Below the pieces are notes generated by a model that was not told the origin of the DNA, made no database searches, and was given only the letters and a program-made list of their open reading frames with translations. Shown one piece after another: positions 22,366-32,530 of a DNA stretch of 64,000 nucleotides. Position numbers and translations under genes: made by a program. Source of the stretch: Hemicordylus capensis. Taxonomy: Eukaryota > Chordata > Lepidosauria > Squamata > Cordylidae. The DNA lies in the NCBI RefSeq assembly GCF_027244095.1, contig NC_069659.1, positions 342,220,750-342,284,749 of the forward strand. Reading direction: 5' to 3'. The stretch's first letter is position 1; each line of letters begins with the position of its first letter.

Positions 22366-22538
22366 GGACCTGTGGCTTAGTGGTAGAGGGTCCCAGGTTC
22401 AACCCCTGGCATGTCCAGGTAGGGCTGAGAAATACGTCTCTCTGAAACCATGGAGAGCTTCTACCAGTCAGTGTAAAAAATACGGAGCTAGATGGACCAA
22501 TGGTCTGACTTGGTATAATGAACTTCCTGTGTACCTGT
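22366..22538 (+). mobile_element. tRNA-derived SINE with shortened head
   Basis: A box TGGCTTAGTGGTAGAGG (22373-22389) and B box GGTTCAACCCC (22396-22406) are almost joined; the usual stretch between them is missing. The body, CTGAGAAATACGTCTC..., and the end GAGCTAGATGGACCAATGGT match the 3' region of the 5S-headed SINEs in this window. Confidence 0.8.
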
Positions 22539-22571
22539 GATAGTTATCATAGGAAGAAAAGCCATCTTCTT

Positions 22572-22621
<50 letters not shown>
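22572..22621. repeat. (TATC)n microsatellite
   Basis: About twelve TATC units. Confidence 0.97.
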
Positions 22622-22879
22622 CCACTTTGAGAGCTTTTGTTGAAAAGCAGTGTATACATATTTATAGTAGTAGCGGCTTCTGTCAGTCTGGTAGAGGCTG
22701 CAAGCAGGGGTGACACCCCTATGAGGCGAACTGAGGCTATAATCCCAGGCACACCTTTGGGGGACTAGGTGGGGCAAAAGTTGCCCTCTGTCTGCCTCTG
22801 CCTAGTTGTTAGTGCTAGCCCCAGATGGAAGCCAGCACTAACATCTGAGTGTACACAATCAAGTCACTGGAGCCAGGGT

Positions 22880-23070
22880 GTAAGTCCTGTTATCTCAGGC
22901 TTTTAATTAGAATTAATTTTAATATATATTTTTTAAAAAAACTTGTTTTAATAATTTTATTCTATTGTTTTTATTGTCATGTATTTTAATTTGTTAGTTT
23001 TAAATATTTTAAATTTTGTACACCGCCTAGAGATATACATATCAGGCAACATTATAAATAAATAAATAAG
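22880..23070 (+). mobile_element. L2-type LINE 3' end
   Basis: AT-rich 3' region ending GTACACCGCCTAGAGATATAC followed by ATAAATAAATAAATAAG, the typical L2 terminus of this window. Confidence 0.6.
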
Positions 23071-23389
23071 CAAGCCAGCAAGCAAGCAAGCACGCAAGCA
23101 GGGTTGGGGAGAATCCTTTCCATTTTGCTTCTGCCCTGACTCCAGCACTTTGGATGCACACACCCTTTTCCTCTCCCCTTTCAGAGCACACCAGGAGAGT
23201 CCGAGAGAGGAGAGCTGGTCTTGTGGTAGCAAGCATGACTTGTCCCCTTAGCTAAGCAGGGTCTGCCCTGGTTGCATATGAAAGGGAGACTAGAAGTGTG
23301 AGCACTGTAAGATATTCCCCTCAGGGGATGGAGCCGCTCTGGGAAGAGCAGAAGGTTCTAAGTTCCCTCCCTGGCTTCTCCAAGATAGG

Positions 23390-24409
23390 ACAAGATTTTT
23401 TATAGGACAAGATTTTTTTTATTGAACCAACAAACTACCAAAGCATACAGTATGTTACCAAAGCACAATTATATACAAAGTGGTTGTTTGTACATGATAT
23501 ATCTACAAAGATTTACAAACAAGGATTTGGAAACCCACAAGGTTATGAAGTATATGCAGGTAGTACTGTAACTCGGGGGTGGGGGATTTCAAGGCACACT
23601 TAAAAAATGGAAGGTTGAACTGGATCTATTTAAAGGATCCTCCTCAGTTAAGCAGCTAAGGAAAACAATTTATGGAGAGATTCTAGAAGTGGGTTTCTTA
23701 AAACCTGATTTAGAACGTAAACACTACAAACACCGCATTTCACAGTACTTGTTGCAACCCGATCACCCTATCGCTCTCTTTAAGGAGAAAAAAGTCCCTT
23801 TCCATTTATGGGAAACAAGGTGGCGCTTATACCATCAAGTACTACCACTTAATGCGGCTAAGCCATGGCTCCCAGAGGACCAGCAAGAGTGCCCTAAAAT
23901 CACCTGGAAACAGAAAGCTAGTGAGCTAGGTAAAACATTCAGGGAAACCTACTCACATTTCTTAAAAGAGTGTGTGGTAGCCAATAGAGTGTGGCAGGGA
24001 GTAAGCAAGCTGTTAGAGTGGCCTGATTTGGAAAAACAGACTTGGGAAGAACTAACATCGGGTTTGAGCGACAGAACCTCCTTTCAAGGTCCCAGAAAGA
24101 AACCTTCAAGGAAACGGGACAGAACGGGTGCCCTCATACTAGGGAATTGGAATGTTCCCCTTCTCGTAATCAGGTCAGTAAACCTGTATGTCATTTATGC
24201 AATGCTCCTGCATAGGAATAGGGAGGGAAGACGCGACCAAGAGGTTCACGCAGATGAGACAGTAAATCTCTTCTGGAAAAGTTTGTATGGTTATGTGCAA
24301 AAAGACAAGAGTATCTCTTCTAAACAGCAATGGGACAAATTGTGGAAATGGACGTTGGATGTAAACTCCCCCCTGCCCCCGATTACCTGATGTGCCTTGA
24401 AATCCCCCA
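23390..24409. mobile_element. L1/Tx1-type LINE insertion with 5' inversion (twin priming)
   Basis: The 1020 bp insert is flanked by an exact 14 bp duplication, TTCTCCAAGATAGG (23376-23389 and 24410-24423). Bases 23390-23598 are the 3' untranslated region and A-tail in minus orientation; reversed they end CAATAAAAAAA. Bases 23599-24409 lie in plus orientation and encode the C-terminus of ORF2, ending at the TGA at 24388. The first 19 bases after the stop (24391-24409) reappear inverted at 23580-23598. This is the structure left by twin priming. Confidence 0.85.
23599..24390 (+). pseudogene. LINE ORF2 C-terminal fragment (L1/Tx1 type)
   Basis: The frame is open for about 264 codons, from the inversion junction to a natural stop. 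It reads SVKQLRKTIYGEI, then RWRLYHQVLPLNAAKPWLP, then HFLKECVVANRVWQGV. The last matches the zinc-knuckle-like tail of L1/Tx1-type ORF2, which has a C..C...H....C pattern, here partly lost. Endonuclease and reverse transcriptase domains are absent because the insert is 5' truncated. With no internal stops, this is one of the younger LINE copies here. The first Met at 23689 is not a true start. Confidence 0.75.
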
Positions 24410-24543
24410 TTCTCCAAGATAGGCCTGAGAGAGATTCCTGCCTGCAACCTTGGAGAAGCCCCTGCCAGTCTGTGAAGACAATACTGAGCTAGATAGACCA
24501 ATGGTCTGACTCAGTGTATGGCAGCTTCCTATGTTCCTATGCA

Positions 24544-24755
24544 CCATCAAACTGCTGGAATTAGGACAGAAGAGGAACATAGAGAACTCTCCCTGTTCCT
24601 AGCTCTAGCAACTTGATTGCACGCACACTGTCTGAAAGCAGAGAGAAAATGACCCTCCATAATAAAACTGCTGGGATTAGGACAGAAGCAGTGATGGAAA
24701 GACTTCTTCCTGTCCCTGCTTCTGTCCTAGTTCCAGCAACTTGATTGCATGGAAA
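24544..24755. repeat. Direct repeat pair, each with palindromic ends
   Basis: ACTGCTGGAATTAGGACAG to CTAGCAACTTGATTGCA (24548-24624) recurs as ACTGCTGGGATTAGGACAG to CCAGCAACTTGATTGCATGG (24666-24750). Within the second copy the two ends are inverted repeats of each other. Confidence 0.65.
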
Positions 24756-24999
24756 GAACATGTGATTGAGTTGCAGGATTTGGGGTGGGGTTGGCATCAG
24801 GAGCATGGCCAGCGTGATGGGGCATGGCCAGTGGCATCTTGGCATCATCTTGAGAACTGCCAGTGGTAGAACCAGCAATGCCTGCATGCTTGCTTCTGCC
24901 CTGCTATGTAAACTGTACATTTGTTTAAAAAATGGAATATGCCAGTTCCATTAAGGGGAATAAATGTTTTGAATCTGAAGTAATGAAGTTGGAAGGGTT

Positions 25000-25258
25000 G
25001 CAACCTCTGCTAACTGAGCAAATGGGCACCTTTTAATGTGGTGATTGGCTTATATTTAGCAGGAGGAGAGCAACTGGCCCAATTCTCCTCCAGCACAGCA
25101 TACTTCCAGTGGCTGTTGTTGGTTTCTGCCATGTGTTTCTTTTAGACTGTGAGCCCTCTTGGGACAGGGAGACATCTTATTTACTATTTATTTATTTTTC
25201 TATGTAAATCGCTTTGAGACCTTTCATGTATAAGTGGTATATAAATCTTTTTCTTCCT
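25000..25258 (+). mobile_element. L2-type LINE 3' end
   Basis: Same blocks as 642-900 (GGCACCTTTTAATGTGGTGATT, TTAGACTGTGAGCCCTC), ending GTAAATCGCTTTGAGACC and GTGGTATATAAATC. Confidence 0.65.
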
Positions 25259-26413
25259 CTTCCTAGAAGGTTTGCTAAAAAAATTCCATTTTCTGTCAAA
25301 TGTATATGTGTTCATTCACTCAGGAATTGCTCTGGTGTTTTTAACACTACAGCAAAGAGTGTTTAATATTTTTGCAATATCCTTTATCTTGATATTTTAA
25401 ACCCATTCACACCAAACCATCTCATTCAATCTCTGAATCCTGTGAAAACGTTTCTGTCAAAACACCCCAAATGCATCTTCCCCACTGTGTTTCTGTTTAT
25501 ATATGTACCATTGCAACATGATCATGAGATAAATGTGAATGCTATGAAATCTGTGTTAACCATAAGAATAAAAGTAAATCACATTATATCTCTGATATGT
25601 AGCCTTTATCTGAACTGAGTCATTGATTGATTGATAATGAATGAAAACACAAACAAAACTATCCAGAACTCAGCTCCATTTTCTAAATGGATTTCTTCCT
25701 ATTGTCCTACAAAACTCCCGTTTTAAGTTGCTCCAAGGTCTTTCTAACCTTATATTTGCTACAAGTTTGGATGTTAAGTTCAAAAAGAAAGAAAGAAATG
25801 GATCAAAAGAAAAACTGGGACACGAGATAAGATTTTTGGTTAACTGTTGATTTGGAATATTTTTTTCTTGGAATTTATTTTCAGTTCATTTTGGTAAAGA
25901 AAAAAAATCTCTCCCAAAATATTTGTGATGGCCCTTGAAGATGATTTTGATGACTCTTTCCATTGTTTTGTTTTACATTATTAAAGAGGCTCCTAATCCC
26001 ACTTTTGGGACAGAGAGCTATTAAAACATGGACATGCTGCCCTCTATACAGAGGCAGAAGCCATAGCTATTATTCAGCAATCTGTTAAATCCATTTCTAA
26101 TGCATGACCATTTTCTAGGACACAGCTTCCTGAACTCAAAGACTTCTAACAAGATAATTGTAAGCTGAGATGGGCTCTTGTGTAACTCAGCCACTGGTAG
26201 TCCATTTGCCTCTACTAAAGTGTTTTCGCTCTTCCTCCATGTTTCTCTGTTGATGCAACACGTCAGATTATAATGTATTGTGGTGGCAGCAGTGAAGCCT
26301 CTCCACATGCAGCACATGGATGAGACAAATGAGAAGGAGGAGAAAAATAGGCCTGGACAGGGAGTGAGCAAGAGGAGGATGGGGTGATGTGGGATGGCAA
26401 CAAGAAGTAAAGA
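25259..26413. other. No gene recognised; AT-rich unique-looking DNA
   Basis: No repeat family is identified. Frames of 69-138 codons lack domains. Confidence 0.45.
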
Positions 26414-26416
26414 CCT

Positions 26417-26632
26417 GATGGAGGACAGGTCTATCAATGGCTACTAATCTGAGGGCTATGGGCCACCTCCAGCTGCAGAGGCAAGATGCCTCTAAATACC
26501 AGCTGCAGGGGAGCAACAGCAGGAGAGGGGGCATGCCCACAGCTTTTGCATGTGGGCTTCCCAGGAGCATTTAGTGGGCCACTGTGTGAAGCAGGATGCT
26601 GGAGTAGATGGGCTAGTTCTTGTGTTCTTATG
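26417..26632 (+). mobile_element. CR1/L3-type LINE 3' end
   Basis: It begins GATGGAGGACAGGTCTATCA, runs through GCAAGATGCCTCTAAATACC and ends TTCTTGTGTTCTTATG. The GGGCCTGATCCAGCAGGGC block seen in sister copies is deleted. The first bases encode the ORF2 tail (MEDRSINGY then stop). Confidence 0.85.
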
Positions 26633-27257
26633 TAAAGACAAAGCTAAGTTGAAGGTGACAGTGCTACATTTGCTGGCATCCATTGGGGGAGCTTATATGG
26701 CTACAGAAACCAATGGAGCACATTGGCAGACGCCATAAAGAAAGATGAGATCACTACACTCAAAGCTGCCCCAGTAGTTGCTTTCCTCTAGTCTCACAGC
26801 AGTATTAGCTACAGGAATTCATAGAGTTTGTTCACGTAACTGACAGCTTGGAGGAACATCCAGTGGGACTCCAAGCCTTGTGCATGATCCCCAAAACCAA
26901 TCGTGTGTCAGCAAAAATTGAGGTAAGAGGAAGGAGAAGTGGTCATCTGCTAGCTGCATTCTGGGTAGGATGGTGCAGGATGTGCTTTTCCTCCACCCTC
27001 GATATGGTGCTGGGTTCATGACAAAGAAGGCACTCTCTTAAGCCATCAACTTAATATAAGCCTTTAAGGGCTTTATAGGTAATAATCAGCATTTTGTATT
27101 TTGCTCAGAAACATATCTCATTTCAAGGAAATCAAGCAAGGAAGCAATTTTATTCTGTGCGTATTGTGTCTGCAAGTTCTTGTCCAGCAGAGCTGTTCTG
27201 GAATGTTAGGGGTTTAACTCAAGCCCTTTTGGTTTCAAGTCTGTTTCCAGAAACAAT

Positions 27258-27415
27258 GAGGTTGTTCTCACGACCAGCCAAGACCAGGCTAGAGGAGCTA
27301 AGCCTGGGCTTGGTTGCCCGTGGAAACCACCAGGAGGTATGCACCTCCTGGTGGCACCTTGGCAGCAAAATCAGCTATGACAGGAGAGTCGGGTCTCACC
27401 CAGGTCTCACTCTGG
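27258..27415. mobile_element. Harbinger-like MITE fragment
   Basis: The left end, GAGGTTGTTCTCACGACCAG, is followed by CCAGGCTAGAGGAGCTAAGCC. The right part is lost against the L2 that begins near 27420. Confidence 0.55.
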
Positions 27416-27419
27416 TGCT

Positions 27420-28055
27420 TGACTGACACTGGTAACCTCCAGATTGGTTACTGCAATGCACTCTATGTAGGGCTGCCTTTGTACATAGTTTGACACTTCA
27501 GTTAGTTCAAAATGTGGCAGCCAGATTGATCTCTGCAGAATCTCAGAAAGACCACATTATGCCTGTTCTCAAACCGTTGTACTGGCTGCCGATATGTTTC
27601 CAGGCAAAGTACAAAGTGCTGGTTATTACCTTTAAAACCTTGATTGGCTTAGGTCTGGGTTGCCTGAGACAGTGCCTTTCTCTACAAGATCCCAACCGCT
27701 CCTCAAGATCTTCAGCAGGGGTCCATCTTTGGGTGCCACCAGTTCATCTGGTGGTGACCTGGGACTGGGCCTTCTAAGTTGCCACCTTAGGATTGCGGAA
27801 CACACTCCCCATAGAAATAAGAGGATTGTTTTCCTTGGAGGCCTTCAGGAGAATCTTGAAGACCCATCTTTTTTAGCCTGGCTTTTAATGATATCTAGAT
27901 TTAATTTTAATTTTAACCTGGTTTAATTTGTTTTTATTTTAATTGTTTCATTATTTTTTAAAATTTTTTAATGTAAAGTGCTCTGAGACACTTTAGGAAG
28001 GGCAATATATAAATTGGATAAATACCGGTAAATAAAATAAAAATAAAATAAATAA
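27420..28055 (+). mobile_element. L2 LINE 3' end, plus strand, inside the minus-strand L2
   Basis: It reads in pieces as LVQNVAARLISAESQKDHIM and LYWLPICFQAKYKVLVITFK, then a 3' region GTAAAGTGCTCTGAGACAC and an (AATAAA)n-like tail up to 28055. Several frame breaks are present. It sits at the KELHRLPI / CFxAKYK boundary of the minus-strand L2. Confidence 0.8.
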
Positions 28056-28090
28056 ATATTGGCAGCCTGTGCAGTTCTTTCAGAATCAGT

Positions 28091-28997
28091 ATGATGCAAC
28101 TCCCAGATGCCGACATTTTATTAGATGATAAAAACTGCACTCCTGTTTGGACAGAAGCAACTGAGACCTGTTTGCCTTCCTTAAATTGCAAGAGTTTGTT
28201 GCCACCAGAATTGCCAGATGTGGCTAAGTTAGTTAGCTTTTTCAATTCAGCTTCTTAAGAGTCCATCTTAATTGCAATCTTAGAAAAGCGCTGGAACAAG
28301 TATATCAGAGTCTCCATTATAAGTTTTGACATTTTCAGTGGTGTTCCCTCATCAATCTGAGCTGAGCTTGCTTTTCTTAAAGGGCTAGTACATAAATTCG
28401 CTGAGTCATCCATAGATGATAGTAGGAGTTCACTCACACCCTTCGAGAGGGAGTTAGGTGATTTATTATAAGCATAGTTCTGTTCTTGACATGCCTCCAG
28501 TGGGCTAGTCCTTAATTCCTCATCAGTCTTATTAAGATTGTATATCGCCTCAGCATTTTCAGCGTTCAAGGTACTCACAGTTTGTAATTGCGGATAATAA
28601 GAGTCTATTTTCGCTTGTACAGCTGATCCATCGATATTAGAGGATCTCAAGGCTCTACCAGAACCCGGAGAGCTTTTATCTGTAAGCTTGATTTGGTTGG
28701 TTTGCTTTGTTTTTTTAGCTTGCTTCTTCTTCATTGTTTACTTATCCACAGACACTCCCTATAGGTTCTCTTTGCTCTCCTTACTAAGAGGAGACCGCCA
28801 AGTCCGTAGAATCTTATCTTAATGTACTCAGTCTTCTAAAAACAAAAACATCCCCATAAAGTATCTCTGCTATTGTTCCAAGTTTAGACTACTCAGTTTA
28901 GTACATTCCAAGGTAAAAGGCTCCTTGGTTTGAGAAGAGAAAAACCAGATACAAAATACGAAAGCCTGGAGCTCAAAAGCTTGCTGCCTCCAGCTCC
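28091..28997 (-). mobile_element. L1/Tx1-type LINE 5' region and ORF1, without a 3' end
   Basis: The 907 bp insert is flanked by an exact 14 bp duplication, CTTTCAGAATCAGT (28077-28090 and 28998-29011). On the minus strand, about 260 bp of leader precede an ATG at 28734. The frame (MKKKQAKKTKQTNQ...) is open for 159 codons to a TAA, and the same frame then continues (EAELKKLTNLATSGNSGG...) for about 50 more codons to the insert end. No A-tail or 3' region is seen. Confidence 0.65.
28255..28734 (-). pseudogene. LINE ORF1-like fragment
   Basis: 159 codons: a basic, lysine-rich N-terminus followed by an acidic, Ser/Leu-rich region, as in L1/Tx1 ORF1 leaders. The single in-frame TAA is followed by matching coding-like text, so the original reading went further. 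The RNA-binding domain is not reached. The assignment is by context and composition, not by a clear motif. Confidence 0.5.
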
Positions 28998-29165
28998 CTT
29001 TCAGAATCAGTGTTATATGGTCCCTTTGAGTTGTTCCAGAGACCAGTCTGGCTGCTGCATTCTCTACCAATTGTGGTTTCCGGACTATGTACAAAGGCAG
29101 CCCTACGGAGAATGCATTACATTAGTTGAGCCTGTAGGCTACCAGCTAGTCACCATATTGTGACT

Positions 29166-29546
29166 AGCATACAATCACTTCCCCTTCCTCCTACCTTGAT
29201 TTTTGTTGACATACGGCCAGTTCTTGGGAGCATGCATGGAGCATGAGCATGCTAAAATGCGAAGTGAAAGGGGAATATCTTGCCCACAGAGTCATGTGTG
29301 AGTGCAGAAGTGGCACATGGGATTCCTTTTGTCCCTATGCAAAAAAGGGTAACAGATTCAGCACTGACCATCATCCTCCCATATTCCCTGCCCCAGTCAA
29401 CCAAATGAAAGTATATTTTAAAACATTTTAAAGCAAAATGTAAATGCTAAGTGTATTTATTACTTACCAGACAAATCTTTGGATGCAGGACTCTCTACTT
29501 ACAGAATTGACTAACCCAATACGTGATGATGGCCACCAGTTTAAAT
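29166..29546. other. No gene recognised
   Basis: AT-rich unique-looking sequence with no repeat recognised. Confidence 0.45.
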
Positions 29547-29690
29547 TAGGGATCTGCAAACAGATTCGAGTTCAGACTGGTTCGCATCAAACTGGGCCTG
29601 TTCAGAGGCTCACCCTCGAGCCAAACAGGGCCTGGTTAAGTTTGGTTCAACTTTGAAAAAACCATGCCCATCCAGGTGTTCTAATTGTAA
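29547..29690. mobile_element. hAT-like element, left end (GGTTCG family)
   Basis: It begins TAGGGATCTGCAAACAG, followed by GGTTCG-type words. The right terminus was not found. The stretch to about 30090 may be interior of the same element. Confidence 0.5.
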
Positions 29691-29691
29691 A

Positions 29692-29732
29692 ATAATAATA
29701 ATAACAACAACAACAACAACAACAACAACAAC
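29692..29732. repeat. (AAT)n(AAC)n microsatellite
   Basis: Four AAT units and about nine AAC units. A complementary (GTT)n run lies at 30473-30488, next to TATACAATTAGAAC, which mirrors GTTCTAATTGTA at 29676-29687. Confidence 0.9.
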
Positions 29733-30095
29733 TCACAGCCGGGTCCGGGCTGTAATGCTTGCCTCCAGGGGGTGCTGCTGCAGCCGCAGGGGGCGGTTTC
29801 AGAAGGTTCTCCCCCTGCCAGCCTTCCCCCAGTCCTTTTCAGGCCAGTTCGGCCCGTTTATGGGCCTTCCTGGTCCTCTGTCTGCTCGCAGTGGCTATTT
29901 TGAAGGCTGCCGCACATGCACCCTGGCCATTTGCATGCTGGGTTGACCCAGCGGTGAGTTATTTTTTATATTGTTATGCTATTTACATACAGTCTACCAG
30001 ATGTTATTGACTGGATTTGGTACTTTAATTATAGGGCCCTTTCCAAGGGTCTAGGATAACTAAAGAAAAATTAAAAATAGCATCATAGTATTCGT

Positions 30096-30490
30096 GCTGT
30101 CCCAAGTAGTGTGGCCTTCTGTAGCTGATGTTGTTATTTCTTGTTTGCACAGTCAAACAGGTGTTATTGACTGGTTTGTTTTATCCAGACATCGAGTCCT
30201 TCCCAAGGACCTGGGATGCCAGAATTTTGTTATCAATATTGTTATTGTTATAGGTATCGCCGCAAAATGTAGGCTGTTCCCAGTAAAGTCGTTTTTTTGT
30301 AGTTGGTTGGTGGTGATTTCTGTGGCCCCTATGGTGTTGAGGTGCTCTTCAAGATGTTTTGGAATTGCACTTAGGGCGCCAGTTACTACAGGGATTATTT
30401 TGGTCTTCTTCTGCCACAGCCTACTGTACCGAGTTGTGTGGCCTTCTGTAGCTGCTGCTGCTGCTGCTGCTGCTGTTGTTGTTGTTGTTA
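30096..30490 (-). mobile_element. R4-like non-LTR retrotransposon, C-terminal fragment
   Basis: The minus strand reads KTKIIPVVTGALSAIPKHLE, then EHLNTIGATEITTNQLQKND, then SLGRTRCLDKTNQSITPV, open for over 100 codons. Same family as 905-1535. It begins in a (CAG/CAA)n tract. Clade assignment is from memory and uncertain. Confidence 0.6.
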
Positions 30491-30554
30491 TATACAATTA
30501 GAACCCTGAACCGGATTGAACTCAAGCTGAACAGGGGTTCTAGTTTGGGGTGCC

Positions 30555-30960
30555 AAAACTGAGTTCCCCAACTCAGATGAATGGGCAGTCTGTGTCCTGT
30601 GGTCTGATTCCCTCTGTTCTGATGCTGAGAAATGCGGAGGCAGTAGCAGCCCATATGGCTGGAGCAGGGGGCGAGAAATGAGCCTCAGATGTGACTCATT
30701 CACATTTCCCCGCCCCAGCCACCACATCCTGCCTCTCTTCTCCCTTTACCATGTTAACCCCAGGCGCACAGGTTGCTCATTCACTAGTTCCCCAACCCAG
30801 ATGAACAAGCTGTCTGTGTGCCTGGAGTGAACATGGAAGTGCAGGAGGCAAAGCAGAATGAAGCAGCTGGGTGGGGAGAGGTGAAAGGGAACGGGTTTGC
30901 CTGCGGCTCATTTACCGCCTGCCTGCCCTGGCTCTGTCCATAAGGGCCACTGCTGTGCAG
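30555..30960. repeat. Degenerate two-copy tandem repeat, about 227 bp unit
   Basis: AGTTCCCCAACTCAGATGAA (30561) and AGTTCCCCAACCCAGATGAA (30788) start similar blocks, both going on to GTCTGTGT and a later GCCTGC/GCCCC-rich part. Probably interior repeats of a hAT-like element. Confidence 0.5.
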
Positions 30961-31467
30961 AAGATATAACGTCCACTGGGCTGAGATCAACTGTTCCTCC
31001 CCCCCCCCCGCAAAACAAGTCACTTTTCATGAAGGTTTTTCATTCATCACAGAGGCTCACATAAGTTCACTGGCCGAATCATCCTTCCCATGAAGTCAGC
31101 AAAAGCCTGAATGCTCCTGTTTTGCTCAGTATGCAAAACCTGCCTGCATAGTCCTACTTCCTAATGCACCCTGTCCTACTTTCCCCCACTTAAATCACCA
31201 ACACTGCTGTGCTAAAAATACACCTATATTTCAAACAAGTTACCACCTACAGGGAACTGTCTGAACAAGCTCCAACTGCTGTAGCCCAGCAGGTTATCAA
31301 CTTGATCTGTCTGTGCAGTCTGCCTGAAGGCCGCTGTGCATGGGCAGAAATTTTCCTACGCTGATATCACATCCATGTAGGAAAACCACAGGTAAACTTG
31401 GTGTGAGTCACCAGGTGCAATGAATGTCTGTGTGTCAGACTGTTTGGTCATGTGGACATTATTCATT
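30961..31467. other. No gene recognised
   Basis: Unique-looking sequence with a C-run at about 31001. Confidence 0.45.
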
Positions 31468-31545
31468 GTTGTGTTTTTAGATTGTGAGCCACCCATAGAC
31501 TTCTGTATGGGAAGGTATAAAAATCTGCTAAATAAATAAACACAT
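31468..31545 (+). mobile_element. L2-type LINE 3' terminus
   Basis: TTAGATTGTGAGCCACCCATAG followed by GGGAAGGTATAAAAATCTGC and (TAAA)n. Confidence 0.55.
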
Positions 31546-31734
31546 CCAGAAATGGTGCACACCACTGGCCATGCCATGGGGGTCTGGAGTGGGGAGGGCA
31601 AGAGGAAGCAGTTCCTACTGAATTCAATGGGGCATACACCCAGGGTGGGAGGTATTGGATTGCTGGCTTTGCCATGGCCTTGACATTTGTGCATGAGCAG
31701 CAGACACCAAAATGGCAGCTGTTTACTTTTACGG

Positions 31735-32035
31735 AGGCCCGAAAGGGCCAAAAAGGCTTCACTTACCCTGCCACGGTGGTGATGAGGAAGGCCGGTGGGG
31801 GGAGGGAGAGGGAAGCCACGTGGAAACACCCCCCACCCCCCCAGCTACAGCAAGCCCCCCGAAGGGGCTACAGGTACTTGCTTTTACGTTTCTTTTTTTT
31901 AAAAAAAAAAGTTCGCGGACCGGTCCAGGACTGGACTGGGGCGGGGGGGGGTATTTGATGGGGGCCGGACCGAACTGGCCAGGTTCCACTCGAGGCCGAT
32001 CCAGCCTCGAACCGAACCGGGCCAGACACACCCCT
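31735..32035. mobile_element. hAT-like element, right part (GGTTCG family)
   Basis: Dense GGACCG, GAACCGAACCGGG words lead to an end CACACCCCTA at about 32034, directly against L2 coding sequence. The left terminus is not clear. Confidence 0.5.
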
Positions 32036-32530
32036 ATTGCTGAGGTCCCTGCATTGGCTGCCAGTTTGCTTCTGGGTTCAATTCAAGGTGCTGGCTATCA
32101 CCTATAAAACCCTTCAGGGTTTGGCGCCTGTGTACCTTCAGGACCACCTCTCCCGTCCAACTTCAGCCCACCCTGTGAGATCATCTCAGGTGGGCCTTCT
32201 CAGAGTTCCAGGCCCAGGGGAGGTACGTGGGGCCCGGGCTTGTGGGAGGACCTTCTCTTTTGCAGCCCCCTCCTTGTGGGACACTCTGCCTCCTGAGATT
32301 CATGATGCCTCTCCCTTCTGACCTTTAAGAAGCTCCTGAAAAACAATCTATTTTGCCAGGCTTTTAGTTTTTAACGTGTGTGTATGTTGTGTGTGTGGTG
32401 TTCTTTTTCTTTTTTTCCTTTTCTCCCCCCCCCCCCACCATTTCCCCCTTCTTCTCTTGTCTTTGTTGTTGTTTTAATTTATGTAAACCGCCTCGAGTCT
32501 AAAGAAGTCAGGCGGTCAATAAACAAACAG
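32036..32530 (+). mobile_element. L2 LINE C-terminus and 3' end
   Basis: It reads LRSLHWLPVCFWVQFKVLAI then TYKTLQGLAPVYLQDHL, RTFSFAAPSLWDTLPPEIHD and a stop. The 3' region GTAAACCGCCTCGAGTC and (AAAC)n tail follow at 32490-32530. About 94 codons are unbroken, so it is moderately young. The order HWLPV, FKVL, LRSS, FSxxAPxLWNxLP is the L2 signature. Confidence 0.85.

Larger units (their letters stand above)
23207..24540 (+). mobile_element. 5S-tRNA fused SINE, split by a LINE insertion
   Basis: Left part 23207-23389, right part 24424-24540. The head has the 5S rRNA-like GCTAAGCAGGGTCTGCCCTGG followed by a GGGAGAC motif (compare 5S GCTAAGCAGGGTCGGGCCTGG). A decayed tRNA-like head and the common 3' body follow, with end CTTCCTATGTTCCTATG. 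Known precedent for 5S-tRNA fusion is AmnSINE1, but I cannot say this is that family. Confidence 0.8.
26815..29165 (-). mobile_element. L2 LINE C-terminal region split by two later insertions
   Basis: Three pieces read in order on the minus strand: 29165-29012 (LPLYIVRKPQLVENAAARLV-type text, then TTQRDHITLIL), 28090-28058 (KELHRLPI), and about 27114-26815 (AKYKMLIITYKALK). Together they follow the L2 ORF2 C-terminal order. The first gap holds an L1/Tx1-type piece with a 14 bp duplication. The second holds a plus-strand L2 and a MITE. Confidence 0.75.
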
